DNA of 30,737 nucleotides from CAZLMG01 sp964560765 (GTDB taxonomy: Bacteria > Bdellovibrionota_B > Oligoflexia > Oligoflexales > CAZLMG01): positions 1-30,737 of the forward strand of contig CAZLMG010000046.1 of the NCBI GenBank assembly GCA_964560765.1, in the 5' to 3' direction. The first letter of the stretch is position 1. The number at the start of each line of letters is the position of its first letter. Of this stretch, positions 22,907 to 30,737 are shown one piece after another. Under the pieces are notes generated by a model. It had not been told where the DNA came from. It searched no databases and saw only the letters and a program-made list of their open reading frames with translations. The position numbers and the translations under genes are program-made.

Positions 22907-25813
22907 TTATTCTTCCTCTTCGCATGAAGTTGCATACAGCCAGTTGTTGGGGCCTATGTACATAGTGACCAGGGAGCCATTTTGACTGCGAACAGATGAA
23001 GCGTTGAATCCAGTCATCCCGAAGTTAGTTGCTGAGGCGCCAGATACAGCCGCCGCAGGCATTGCGGAAAGATCCGTCGATACAAAGGTGCCGCTTGAAT
23101 TGTCGGCGATAGCCAATCGCTGCGTTGCTGCGGCGATGCCATCCATGTACGTAACAAATGCTGTACCAGCTCTGCTAAACGTCAATGATGTCTTCAGAAG
23201 TTGCTCGTTACCTGCCGCCATACCGCTGACGCCCGCGGTTGAGGTGACCGTTGTTGTGGACCAGTTACTTGCAGTTGCACAATTGTTCATCGAGGTTGTG
23301 CAGTATGTGTAATGCACAGCATTGTTGGCTCGATCATAGTAGCTAATGGCCGGTCTTGAATTGCTTGGATTGATGCCTATCGAGAGTCCTTCGCGGCCCG
23401 TACTAGCAGCCGTAATCTCAGGGGGCGTTCCCAGCCAACTGGCGCCGTTGGTGGTGTAATTGAACTTCGCTTTTGTCGCAGTGATATCATAGTGAGCAAC
23501 GACGACATTGCCGCTCTTATCAAAACTAGCTGACAGGCTGGTTCCCCAGGCTGCACCTACAGTTGCGGGGGTTGTCAGATTTGTAAAGGAACTAGTTTGC
23601 GGGTTAAAGAGCGCAGCTCTGACCCCCGTGCCACCAGCAGCCGTTGAATTCAAGATGAACATCAAGGGCTGGGCGGTACGCTCCGAATACAGCATGGCCA
23701 TTGCGGTGTCGTCGGTCGCCGGTAACACGGCACTGGCTGTTTTTGCGGTGATGGGAAACTGATAGTACGACCAATCTCCGCTGCCGTCGGTCTCTGAGTT
23801 TGTGGCCAGATAGTAGCGAAACGTTGCGCTGTCATAATAGGAGATCCAGGGTGTATCATTGTGGTCGAATGCTAGGGACGGTAGAGTGGGGCTTGACGAT
23901 CCCTGCATTGGCGTTGCCACCCACGCAGTTTGGTACGATGTGCCATCACGAAAGGCATACATCAACTGGGCGCCCGCCGCAGTGCCGATGGAATTGTCAA
24001 TATAGACGACAGCCGGCCGGTCGTCGCTCGTCACAGCGGTGGCGACGTTGCGAGTCTGGCCAGTGGCGAGTGGCAAGTTTATCCCACCCGAGAGATCTGG
24101 GTACAAGGAATAGAAAACGGCTCCCGCGTTATTCGAGCTGACGGTGAAATCGCTAATTACGCCCATTGCCAGATTGAAGGCGTTGGTCGAGCGTTGATAC
24201 GTTGAGTAGATCTGAAAATCCGTATTGTTGATGTCGGCACCGCCATTTCCAGAGCCAACCGCCGGTAGCGCTAAGGTATCGACTGTGCCGGCGGCATTCC
24301 AAGTCGTCGTTGTGATCGTCGTCCCTACGCTGTTGTAGTAGTTCACCGCCGTCGCGGCCAAATTGGCAACCACATGATAGTAACCGTTGGCGCTCTTTAG
24401 GAGTTCAGCCCAGGCATTGCCGACGGTCGCGGCTCCCAGTGTGTTGCCTGCGGTAAAGGAGTACGCTGGGGCGGCGTTGCAGGCTTGATTCATTTCAAAA
24501 ACTTGCAGCAAAGTGTTGCCGGCGTTTCTGGCGAGAATTTTCGGCTTGTCGCCGACAACTGTCGAGTCCACCAATACCTTGGCGATGACGCCCGTGCTGT
24601 TGACAACGGACGTCTGCTGACCGACCCAGCCAGCAACAGTTTGGCAGGTCGAAAGATCACCCAGGCAGGATGCATAGCGAACGCTGGTGGAGTTATTGCC
24701 AGGATAGACGACGACCGGGTAATAAGTTGTCGCATCATGTTTGCACCAGGCAATGCCAGTTGCCATGTATGCGGCAATCACGTTCGAAGCTTCGATGGTA
24801 TCGCCAGCGGCGCTCATGGGGACAAAATCGCTGATACTTGTACACGCGCCGCTGCAATAGATAAATCGCGCTCTGCCCGCTGTGGTCGTATTGGTTAAGT
24901 AGATGAGACCAACGTCGTCCCCCGAGCTCACCGAAACTTCAAGCGCGCGATTCGCTGCGCCGGCTACGGTATCCAAGACGGCTGCGCTCCAGGAACCCTC
25001 GGTGCCAAGAGGCGCGCTGCGCATGGCGCCCTTGACGATAGTGCTGCCTGTCAGCCAGAAGACCATGGGCACGCCGGTGCTCAAAAATGCTAAACGAACA
25101 TAGGTCGCTGACCCGGCGGCGACTCGCATGTCACCGGCGACACTCTCTACTTGGAAAGACGTTCCATTCCACCAGCTAATTTTGATCGAGGCTGTCCCAC
25201 CAGTCGCCGAGCCATCGTAGTAGGCTGTCGCGGGTCTTCGCGTGCCCGGAATCAACGCCACGTCCGACCACAATCCGCGGCCCGTATTTGTGGAGTTGCT
25301 CTTGATTCCCTTGGCGACGACCGCAGTCTTTGGTGAGGTGCAGGTAGCCGTCGTAGGAATGGGAGGCGTCGAAGATGTCTCTTGCGCGTTAGTGTTGATG
25401 TCGTCACTGGTAAGCCAATCGCTGCTGCCGTTGCCATTTGTGGTCCGGACTCTGAAACGATAGACGGTTGCTGGCTCTAGGCCTTCTTCGGTGACGCTGG
25501 TGGTATCTGCTGCGAAAGGCGACTTGGCTACCGCTTCGAAGGATTCACAGCCTGATCCTGCACATTTTTCAACTTCGTAGATCAGCTCGTTCGTTGCTGT
25601 GTCCGTCCAACTGATCGCAATGGATTCAGAGGTTGTGTCCTGAACGACCAGATCTGTTGGCGCACTTGACACCGAGCGTGAACTGGTGCCGCTGGTGCCA
25701 CCTGCGACCGAGCCTATGGGCACGACGACGCCGCCGCCGTCCGAGTCATCCTGGCAGGCGACTAGGACGGCTGACAATAGTGCTGCCAGTAATGTTGATG
25801 GCGGCCTTAAAAT
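22907..25813 (-). CDS. Fn3-containing repeat lipoprotein, probable ATT start
   Basis: A 968-aa lipoprotein. The signal peptide runs from Ile/Met1 (LRPPSTLLAALLSAVL) to lipobox LVAC, Cys20. After a Gly/Ser linker there is one fibronectin type III domain (~residues 50-145: PTDLVVQDTTSESIAISW, then LEPATVYRFRVRTTNGNG). The rest is a repeat region in which short blades recur with P-x-(I/V)-x-Y-Y-D motifs (PATAYYDG, PWISYYDS, PAISYYDR, VVAHYDIT), suggesting a beta-propeller. The frame extends upstream to an ATG at 26038, but no ATG, GTG or well-placed TTG lies near the signal peptide. ATT at 25813-25811 has GGGAGGGG about six bases upstream. It ends with four Glu, whose codons carry the next gene's ribosome site. 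Confidence 0.8.
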   Translation of the reverse strand: MLRPPSTLLAALLSAVLVACQDDSDGGGVVVPIGSVAGGTSGTSSRSVSSAPTDLVVQDTTSESIAISWTDTATNELIYEVEKCAGSGCESFEAVAKSPFAADTTSVTEEGLEPATVYRFRVRTTNGNGSSDWLTSDDINTNAQETSSTPPIPTTATCTSPKTAVVAKGIKSNSTNTGRGLWSDVALIPGTRRPATAYYDGSATGGTASIKISWWNGTSFQVESVAGDMRVAAGSATYVRLAFLSTGVPMVFWLTGSTIVKGAMRSAPLGTEGSWSAAVLDTVAGAANRALEVSVSSGDDVGLIYLTNTTTAGRARFIYCSGACTSISDFVPMSAAGDTIEASNVIAAYMATGIAWCKHDATTYYPVVVYPGNNSTSVRYASCLGDLSTCQTVAGWVGQQTSVVNSTGVIAKVLVDSTVVGDKPKILARNAGNTLLQVFEMNQACNAAPAYSFTAGNTLGAATVGNAWAELLKSANGYYHVVANLAATAVNYYNSVGTTITTTTWNAAGTVDTLALPAVGSGNGGADINNTDFQIYSTYQRSTNAFNLAMGVISDFTVSSNNAGAVFYSLYPDLSGGINLPLATGQTRNVATAVTSDDRPAVVYIDNSIGTAAGAQLMYAFRDGTSYQTAWVATPMQGSSSPTLPSLAFDHNDTPWISYYDSATFRYYLATNSETDGSGDWSYYQFPITAKTASAVLPATDDTAMAMLYSERTAQPLMFILNSTAAGGTGVRAALFNPQTSSFTNLTTPATVGAAWGTSLSASFDKSGNVVVAHYDITATKAKFNYTTNGASWLGTPPEITAASTGREGLSIGINPSNSRPAISYYDRANNAVHYTYCTTSMNNCATASNWSTTTVTSTAGVSGMAAGNEQLLKTSLTFSRAGTAFVTYMDGIAAATQRLAIADNSSGTFVSTDLSAMPAAAVSGASATNFGMTGFNASSVRSQNGSLVTMYIGPNNWLYATSCEEEE

Positions 25814-26067
25814 CTGCGTCCCCTCCCTACAAAAAGAACGAGTGAAGACATAGAGGTGTCGGATCTTTGCTGGATACAATGAAGGAATATGGGTGGTTAT
25901 AGATTGACGTATTGATAAACTGCGTTGAAAACTGTTGGGAGTTTGGTGGCTTCCTTGCGTGAATGGGTTGTTCAGATATAGTCGTCGCCATTGGCGGGCT
26001 GTGCGCACGTGGGCTTCCAGGCGTGGTAGCAGCAACATCCGAGTGTAGGAACAGATGGGGAGATGGA

Positions 26068-26658
26068 ATGTTATTAAGCAGGGGTCAATTCATGGCGCTT
26101 CTCATGGCGGCCACCTCGGGAAACTTATTGGCGGAACCCCAGCCGTCGAGCGTGCCGCTGCCGAGTGCAGTTGATCCTTGGGGATTTCGCGCCTTGGCTG
26201 GATATTCGCGTTTTTATGGTGATCTGACCGATGCGCGGTCTTCGCCGACCGCCATGGGCAGTTTCCGACGAATGCAAGGTGAAGAGAGGCGACGCTGGGG
26301 TATTGGCTTTGATTATCTGAAGACCTCCGTTCGCCATGATGAACAGTATTTTCCCCATCCGGAACATACGGAACTGGCGATTTCCTGTGTTCTCATCATG
26401 CCTATCGTCTGTGAAAGCGCCGGGAATTTCGAGACCTGTGCTGGACTCGGACTTGGCACGGTCAATGTCAATTCCAAGGATGTGCGGCAGGACTACGGCT
26501 CATGGCACTACGAAGTATCGGGGCGATGGTTTTTTCATCAACACTGGGCATTGACCGCGTTCACCAAGTATGTGGGTTGGGTCGAGCAGCGAAACTTTGG
26601 CGTCGATTCTGAGTTTGCTTTCCTCACCTACGGCGCAGGAGTCGGCTACGCTTACTAG
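26068..26658 (+). CDS. Second small outer-membrane barrel-like protein
   Basis: A 196-aa protein with a signal peptide cleaved after NLLA (residue 22). The mature part has beta-hairpin-like strands typical of an eight-stranded barrel: FRALAGYSRFYGDL, RRWGIGFDYLKTSV, ELAISCVLIMPIVCE, CAGLGLGTVNVN, WHYEVSGRWFFH, WALTAFTKYVGWV and a final AFLTYGAGVGYAY ending in an aromatic residue. Two Cys may pair. The ATG follows GGGGAG at a six-base spacing. It is transcribed divergently from the Fn3 lipoprotein operon, whose own second gene is also a small barrel. A functional link is plausible but not shown. Confidence 0.75.
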   Translation: MLLSRGQFMALLMAATSGNLLAEPQPSSVPLPSAVDPWGFRALAGYSRFYGDLTDARSSPTAMGSFRRMQGEERRRWGIGFDYLKTSVRHDEQYFPHPEHTELAISCVLIMPIVCESAGNFETCAGLGLGTVNVNSKDVRQDYGSWHYEVSGRWFFHQHWALTAFTKYVGWVEQRNFGVDSEFAFLTYGAGVGYAY

Positions 26659-26756
26659 CCTGACATAGCATCATTCTTGCACACCCTCAGCACGCGATTC
26701 GGTCTCAGATCGGTCGTTGGTTGGATGTTGCGGAAACTATGAGGGGGGAAGAGCTC

Positions 26757-27308
26757 ATGGGGTCGACGTTAGCCGTGCTGCTAAGTGGAGTCATTGCGAC
26801 TCTTTTTTGGATCACCCTCATGATGACGTTTTCGTGGCGAGGGTTCCGACACGGCGATATGATTTCTATCGTCGGCAGCGATGTAACGCGAAAGCGGTCA
26901 TGCTTCTTTTCGCGTGGAATCCTTGTGTACGCGATCACGGGAATGCTGCTCGCGCCATTCTATTATTGGCTGTTACGGGCTTTCGAGGTGTCCGACATCC
27001 TAACTGGCATCGGAATCTGCACTTTCTCGGGCTTCGCCCAGGGCTTTTTGCTCATGCATCTTTTTTTTGAAGGACCTTCCGAGATGCATCCAGGTGAGCG
27101 CATGCAGGTATTTCTGATTCCAGCGTCAATGGCCTACTGCTTTGGAAGTATGGGCTACGGGGTTGTGATGGGCGCCTTACTGACGTCATATATGCTTTAT
27201 CAGAGTGAGGGTGCGGCGATAACGGGATTCATTGTGCTCATCATGGCGCTAACACTGGCCTACTTTGTCAAACGGGGAGCGCATGCACAGCTGGTAGCTA
27301 GCAAATAG
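26757..27308 (+). CDS. Multi-pass inner-membrane protein, function unknown
   Basis: A 183-aa integral membrane protein with about five membrane helices (approximate residues 3-24, 53-73, 77-102, 115-142, 148-170). The sequence between helices 1 and 2 is basic (RKRSCFF), suggesting a cytoplasmic loop. No catalytic motif was seen. ATG 26757 has GAGGGGGG eight bases upstream; the ATG at 26739 lies upstream of that ribosome site. It lies 98 bp after the barrel gene and 87 bp before the HELAH protein gene on the same strand, so it may be part of a loose operon. I do not recognise the family. Confidence 0.7.
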   Translation: MGSTLAVLLSGVIATLFWITLMMTFSWRGFRHGDMISIVGSDVTRKRSCFFSRGILVYAITGMLLAPFYYWLLRAFEVSDILTGIGICTFSGFAQGFLLMHLFFEGPSEMHPGERMQVFLIPASMAYCFGSMGYGVVMGALLTSYMLYQSEGAAITGFIVLIMALTLAYFVKRGAHAQLVASK

Positions 27309-27395
27309 TCCTGAACCGGCCCCCAAGATTGTTGCGCTGTTGCCAGTCTCAGGATAACTTCAGAGCCATACCCCGATATTAAGGCCAATTGCCAT

Positions 27396-28358
27396 ATGAA
27401 TTCCGTCCGAACTTTCGCGTTTGCGTTGCTGCTTCTGGAAGCGACAATGCTGGTCCCGCAAGCTGGTGCGGAGAATGCGTGCCAGATTCTTAACGAGAGC
27501 GGCATTTCGGGCGTTCTCAGCAAGTTTTTCTTGGGCCGTGATTTGCACGCGCGCCGCATTGCTGGATTGATTCCTATGCAAGCAAGTACTGCAGCGCAGC
27601 ACGATCTGAGCCAGATCCTCGATAGACTTCCGCGCGATAGCAGCCGTATGAGTCAGGACCAGTCCCAACGCGCCGTGAAGGAGCTTATCGCACTAGCTTC
27701 AAAGCATGGCATCGTTGTGGAAGCCGGAGTTGGTGGCCCTGGGGTGTATCCGCAGGGTCTCTACAAAGTCGTAACCTCGGGATTGCAAAAGGACGCTGTC
27801 AGTGCAAAGTCTGTAGGTGTAATCGAATTGCATGAGTTGGCGCATCTTTACCATGTGTTATTAGCTCGAATCACTCTCATAAATGCGGTGAAAGGTGCGC
27901 CTCCGAGTCAACTCATCACTGTCGAGCAAGCCGAGCAATACCTTGATTATCTGGAGGGTGGGCCACGCTATCGCGCTTTCGAGAACATGGTGACGGCTAC
28001 CGCATCGCCGCTGCATTTGCTGTTTCCGGCAAAGATCACTAGCGAAGAGTACGTGCACAGGGTAACCCAGATTTTGTCTGCGACGCAGCGTGGGATTCAT
28101 TCTGCTGACCTAGTACCATACAAAGAAAGCCACATGGTCGATCTCTACGCGGCGTTCATCTCACGAGCTCCCATAGTCCTTGGAAAGTCAGTTTGGGGTA
28201 CGCTGGCGCGAATGCCTTTTATATTTTTCGTGATTTACTATCTTCTCGACCCAGATATTCCATCGGGAAGTGGTGGTCCCGTCCGTGACGAAAACGGAAA
28301 CATACCGACATCGTTCCGTCAGTTAGTGCACGCGCTGTTTGATATGAGCAAAGTCTAG
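27396..28358 (+). CDS. Secreted putative zinc metallopeptidase (HELAH)
   Basis: A 320-aa protein with a signal peptide cleaved after PQAGA (residue 25). HELAH at residues 146-150 (VIELHELAHLYHV) is a canonical HExxH zinc motif in a predicted helix. The third ligand could be the Glu in YRAFENMV about 50 residues later, as in gluzincin-like folds, but that is a guess. A hydrophobic segment (MPFIFFVIYYLL) near residue 275 might be a membrane anchor. The ATG at 27396 has only a weak AAGG eleven bases upstream. The stop overlaps the opposing gene's stop by four bases (CTAG). The family is not one I recognise; the peptidase call rests on the motif and export. Confidence 0.7.
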   Translation: MNSVRTFAFALLLLEATMLVPQAGAENACQILNESGISGVLSKFFLGRDLHARRIAGLIPMQASTAAQHDLSQILDRLPRDSSRMSQDQSQRAVKELIALASKHGIVVEAGVGGPGVYPQGLYKVVTSGLQKDAVSAKSVGVIELHELAHLYHVLLARITLINAVKGAPPSQLITVEQAEQYLDYLEGGPRYRAFENMVTATASPLHLLFPAKITSEEYVHRVTQILSATQRGIHSADLVPYKESHMVDLYAAFISRAPIVLGKSVWGTLARMPFIFFVIYYLLDPDIPSGSGGPVRDENGNIPTSFRQLVHALFDMSKV

Positions 28359-29362
28359 CTCGAGCGTGCGGGTGCCGGCAGGGCAATCGTGGCTCTCTTT
28401 AGTTCATCCACAAGATGCTGGACGAATTGCTCCGCACTTCGCTGCACCTCTTTAAGGTCTTGAAAGCGCGCGAGTTCAATGAGATGCGCAAAGTGGGGTG
28501 GAAAGTGTGTCAGCAGGCCACGGGCATTGGGGTCGATGGACTTCCGCTGCAGATGATCCAGGATGACGCGCAGGGGTACAGATCGAGTTTCATCGTCGTA
28601 GGTGACAGGTTGCGCCAGGTCATCGAGCAGCACTCCCGCCAGATAGGGAAGAACGAGCGATGCTAGAGATGGCGTCGGAGCGTTTTGCAAATACTCTTCC
28701 ATGACCGCAAGAACTTCACGTCCCCTTTCCTGTAAGCGAGTCCATCGTGTACCGTCGGTTGCCGCAATATGAGCGACAAAGTCATGAGTGCCCAGAAAGG
28801 GAATTTGTCGTTGGCTTATCAGTCTAGCAAATAGGCTGGTGTCGACATTGGTAAGCTCCCACATGTTTGTCTCGTAGAAGTGCATTTTGGGGTCAAAGCG
28901 ACCAAAAATCGTGTTGAGCGCCCACGGTCGAACTAGCACCGCGTTGACGCCCCGTTGTTCCAGGATGCGTGCGACCGATGCTGGAAAGATGACCAATTGC
29001 TGGAGTTTTCCGTCGACGTCAAAGGACAGCGTTGGGTGCAGCAACTCCTGAATACCGCGAAACTGGATATCGATGCTTTGAACGCCCTTAGCCCGAATTC
29101 GCACTCCAATTTTCGAACCGTAGCGCACCAATTCGGAGCCAAGAGCGGCCCGGTCGATGGCTGCGCCGCTCCTTTGGTCAAAGAGGAAGCGCGCCAGCTC
29201 GTCGTTATAGGTACCGACTTCTCGACCCATGCCAATGGCGGCGACGGCCCCGGCAAAGGCCGGGTCGTCGGAAAAGGGGATGATCTCTGGGCTGCCTTCT
29301 ACCCGACGCGTGAGATCGGCGAGCTCAGTATCCGTCGGCTCCCAGACGGTCAGCGCGTTCAT
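28355..29362 (-). CDS. Conserved-looking protein of unknown function
   Basis: A 335-aa soluble protein with no signal peptide or membrane helix. It has a region IQFRGIQELLHPTLSFDVDGKL, a central FGRFDPKMHFYETNMWEL and a motif FLGTHDFVAHIAA with His/Asp residues that could bind a metal. The C-terminus is helical. I cannot assign a family. Its ATG overlaps the stop of the upstream small gene (ATGA, 29359-29362), so the two form a translationally coupled pair. The pair is divergent from a LysR-type regulator, which may control it. Confidence 0.72.
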   Translation of the reverse strand: MNALTVWEPTDTELADLTRRVEGSPEIIPFSDDPAFAGAVAAIGMGREVGTYNDELARFLFDQRSGAAIDRAALGSELVRYGSKIGVRIRAKGVQSIDIQFRGIQELLHPTLSFDVDGKLQQLVIFPASVARILEQRGVNAVLVRPWALNTIFGRFDPKMHFYETNMWELTNVDTSLFARLISQRQIPFLGTHDFVAHIAATDGTRWTRLQERGREVLAVMEEYLQNAPTPSLASLVLPYLAGVLLDDLAQPVTYDDETRSVPLRVILDHLQRKSIDPNARGLLTHFPPHFAHLIELARFQDLKEVQRSAEQFVQHLVDELKRATIALPAPARSS

Positions 29363-29649
29363 GCACGGGCCCCATCCAACTCAGCATGGATGCTAGCCAC
29401 TTCAGCCGAGAGGGGCTCGCGTCCTATGTGTACTGGCATGGCGGCAATGCTGCGGGCTTTGCAGGCCTTCGGGATGTTTAGCCAATCGGCTTCAAGTGCC
29501 AAGGTCTCGGCGAGCGCAGCAGCAGTTGACCCGTCAACGCGTCCCTCCATGGTCTCAGTTATTTGTCGGGGCAGTGGCTCTTCGGCGAGGGCGGTGCCTA
29601 GCCCCAGGCTGGCTAGGGCAATTTGTTGAGCCAACGAATTTACTTTCAT
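29359..29649 (-). CDS. Small protein with signal-like N-terminus, function unknown
   Basis: A 96-aa protein whose first ~22 residues (MKVNSLAQQIALASLGLGTA) could be a weak signal peptide ending in ALA. The remainder is Ala/Glu-rich and mostly helical with a single Cys. The ATG at 29649 has AAGGAG five bases upstream, an excellent ribosome site; a longer frame to 29685 lacks one. It is the first gene of a two-gene operon with the 335-aa protein and lies divergent to the LysR gene. It might instead be a cytoplasmic leader or precursor peptide. Confidence 0.68.
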   Translation of the reverse strand: MKVNSLAQQIALASLGLGTALAEEPLPRQITETMEGRVDGSTAAALAETLALEADWLNIPKACKARSIAAMPVHIGREPLSAEVASIHAELDGARA

Positions 29650-29722
29650 AGTCACTCCTTCTTCATGTTGCGTTCTTGGTGACAACCATTTGCACCAGGG
29701 ACAAAGTATGACTGGAAATAAT

Positions 29723-29762
29723 ATTTCGAAAAAGGATACATTTCGAAACGATTGTTGCGAAA
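29723..29762. promoter_or_regulatory. TTTCGAAA repeats, candidate LysR operator
   Basis: TTTCGAAA, itself a palindrome, occurs at 29724-29731 and 29741-29748 (17 bases apart), with a related TTGCGAAA at 29755-29762. They lie in the 139-bp gap between the minus-strand pair (start 29649) and the LysR gene (start 29789), the classic place for a LysR autoregulatory and target operator. On the minus strand a TATTAT -10-like element overlaps the first repeat. Confidence 0.45.
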
Positions 29763-29788
29763 ATCAAAACATCAAGCGGGACTAGGGC

Positions 29789-30655
29789 GTGGAAATATTT
29801 CAGCTAAACTACTTTTCGGTGGTCGCGAAGCACGAGAGCATTCACGCGGCGTCGCGGGAAACGGGAACGTCGCCAGCATCGCTCAGCAAAGCCGTAAGCG
29901 CCCTCGAATCCGAACTGGGGGTCCCGTTGTTTCGGCGCGTCAAGCGCAAGATCGAGTTGACGGCTCAGGGGCGAGCTTTACAAGTTCACGCCCTTGATAT
30001 TCTAGATCGGGAGGCAGCAGCACGCTTTGAGTTGAGTGGCCAGCGGGGCATGTTGACCGTGGTCATGGCGGGTCAGGAGATTTTATTCTCGAAGGCACTT
30101 CCCATGATGACCGCTAAGCTTCGTCAACGGCACAGTGATCTGTCGCAGATCATATTGAATCGTGACGCCGAGGCGACCATTCAATCAGTGGAACGGGGCG
30201 AGTCGCATATTGGCTTGGTGACAGGCGAAGTCCCTAAGCATCTGGCGCGACGTCAGCTGTTTCATTCCTCGTTTCAAACCTGTGTTGGAAAAGGACACTC
30301 ACTTTATCGTCAGGCTAAGGCGGCAACGTCAATCCCTGTAGCCGAGGTGTTGAAGCATAACTTTGCATCCATTAACCAAGCCATATTGGGAAGTGTGGGA
30401 CCGCGACAATCACCCGATGGTTGGCGCGATGACAAGTTCCCCCGGCGAGTTAGTCATCGAGTTGATAGCCTGCGAGTTCTAGAGGCGCTGGTGACGAGCG
30501 GTGAGGCGATCGCCTATTTGCCCGACTACTATGCGAATCAAATTGGGGTTGCGGCGCTAAACATTACGGGCTGTCCTTATCACTGTGAACACGATGTATT
30601 TATGGTCGCCCGTCGACCCGAGTTGCACGGCTGGTTGAATATGCTGTTCTCGTGA
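29789..30655 (+). CDS. LysR-family transcriptional regulator
   Basis: A 288-aa regulator. The N-terminal winged helix (residues ~1-62) is typical: FQLNYFSVVAKHESIHAASR, then SPASLSKAVSALESELGVPLF and LTAQGRAL. Residues ~85-285 are the type-2 periplasmic-binding-protein-like effector domain (VVMAGQEILFSKALPMM, later EALVTSGEAIAYLPDYY). The first residue is encoded by GTG at 29789; GCGGG eight bases upstream is a modest ribosome site and no ATG fits the domain start. It is divergent from the two-gene unit 29649-28355, the likely regulated target. The inducer cannot be predicted from sequence. Confidence 0.9.
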   Translation: MEIFQLNYFSVVAKHESIHAASRETGTSPASLSKAVSALESELGVPLFRRVKRKIELTAQGRALQVHALDILDREAAARFELSGQRGMLTVVMAGQEILFSKALPMMTAKLRQRHSDLSQIILNRDAEATIQSVERGESHIGLVTGEVPKHLARRQLFHSSFQTCVGKGHSLYRQAKAATSIPVAEVLKHNFASINQAILGSVGPRQSPDGWRDDKFPRRVSHRVDSLRVLEALVTSGEAIAYLPDYYANQIGVAALNITGCPYHCEHDVFMVARRPELHGWLNMLFS

Positions 30656-30657
30656 GG

Positions 30658-30691
30658 CAGTTAGCAACAGAAGCCGACAAATTGTTAACTG
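30658..30691 (+). terminator. Hairpin after the LysR gene
   Basis: CAGTTAGCAA (30658-30667) can pair over ten positions with TTGTTAACTG (30682-30691), with one G-U pair and a 14-base loop. It begins three bases after the LysR stop. There is no T-run after it, so it may be a weak or factor-dependent terminator or a stabilising 3' structure. Confidence 0.4.
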
Positions 30692-30704
30692 ACTGATGGA
30701 TGGT

Positions 30705-30723
30705 TTCGCTCGTGTCGAGCGAA
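30705..30723. repeat. Short perfect inverted repeat
   Basis: TTCGCTCG-TGT-CGAGCGAA is an eight-base-pair perfect hairpin 14 bases after the previous one. It has no adjacent T-run on either strand. It could be a second 3' structure of the LysR transcript or an operator for a gene beyond the window edge. Confidence 0.4.
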
Positions 30724-30737
30724 TAGGCTTGCATCCG

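Overview
The window looks like the chromosome of a Gram-negative bacterium with mid-range GC. It encodes a striking number of exported proteins: at least five probable lipoproteins, two small outer-membrane barrels, two secreted HExxH proteins and several signal-peptide proteins of unknown function. Such genes, together with a CHASE2 cyclase, an HDOD protein and kelch/NHL lipoproteins, remind me of Bdellovibrionota (Oligoflexia-type) genomes. That placement is an inference from gene style, not from a marker gene.

Layout. Positions 1-903: a response regulator whose phospho-acceptor Asp appears to be Asn, preceded by a short repeat. 923-1879 (minus): coiled-coil lipoprotein. 2264-3154: exported zincin with HExxHxxGxxD. 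3237-6303: a plus-strand run of a broken family-2 glycosyltransferase, a monomeric sarcosine/N-methyltryptophan oxidase-type flavoenzyme (start overlaps the preceding stop) and a Zn-ribbon HDOD protein. 6315-6968 (minus): secreted helical protein. 7189-8256 (minus): rlmN. 8526-12841: a large secreted coiled-coil protein, then a succinate-semialdehyde-type dehydrogenase. 12994-15336: membrane CHASE2-adenylate cyclase with a C-terminal PilZ domain, the most interesting protein here. 15337-19509 (minus): 1390-aa lipoprotein with carboxypeptidase-regulatory, kelch and P-domain regions; its stop directly abuts the cyclase stop.

19788-19862: tRNA-Arg(CCG), found from its cloverleaf. 19898-20830 (minus): lipoprotein with twin Cx3C. 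20831-21376: no convincing gene, but it holds a second copy of the repeat seen near position 40. 25813-21377 (minus): a tight three-gene surface operon (Fn3/beta-propeller-like lipoprotein, small outer-membrane barrel, NHL lipoprotein), divergent from a second small barrel protein at 26068-26658. 26757-28358: a five-helix membrane protein and a secreted HELAH protein. 29649-28355 (minus): a two-gene operon of unknown function, divergent from a LysR-type regulator at 29789-30655, with TTTCGAAA repeats between them.

The recognisable cytoplasmic functions are signalling (pseudo-receiver regulator, HDOD, CHASE2-cyclase-PilZ, LysR), two oxidoreductases, one rRNA methyltransferase and one tRNA. The rest points to the envelope. 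No CRISPR array, insertion sequence, phage gene or classical defence system was seen. Several starts were placed by Shine-Dalgarno position rather than by longest frame; the most unusual is a probable ATT start at 25813.
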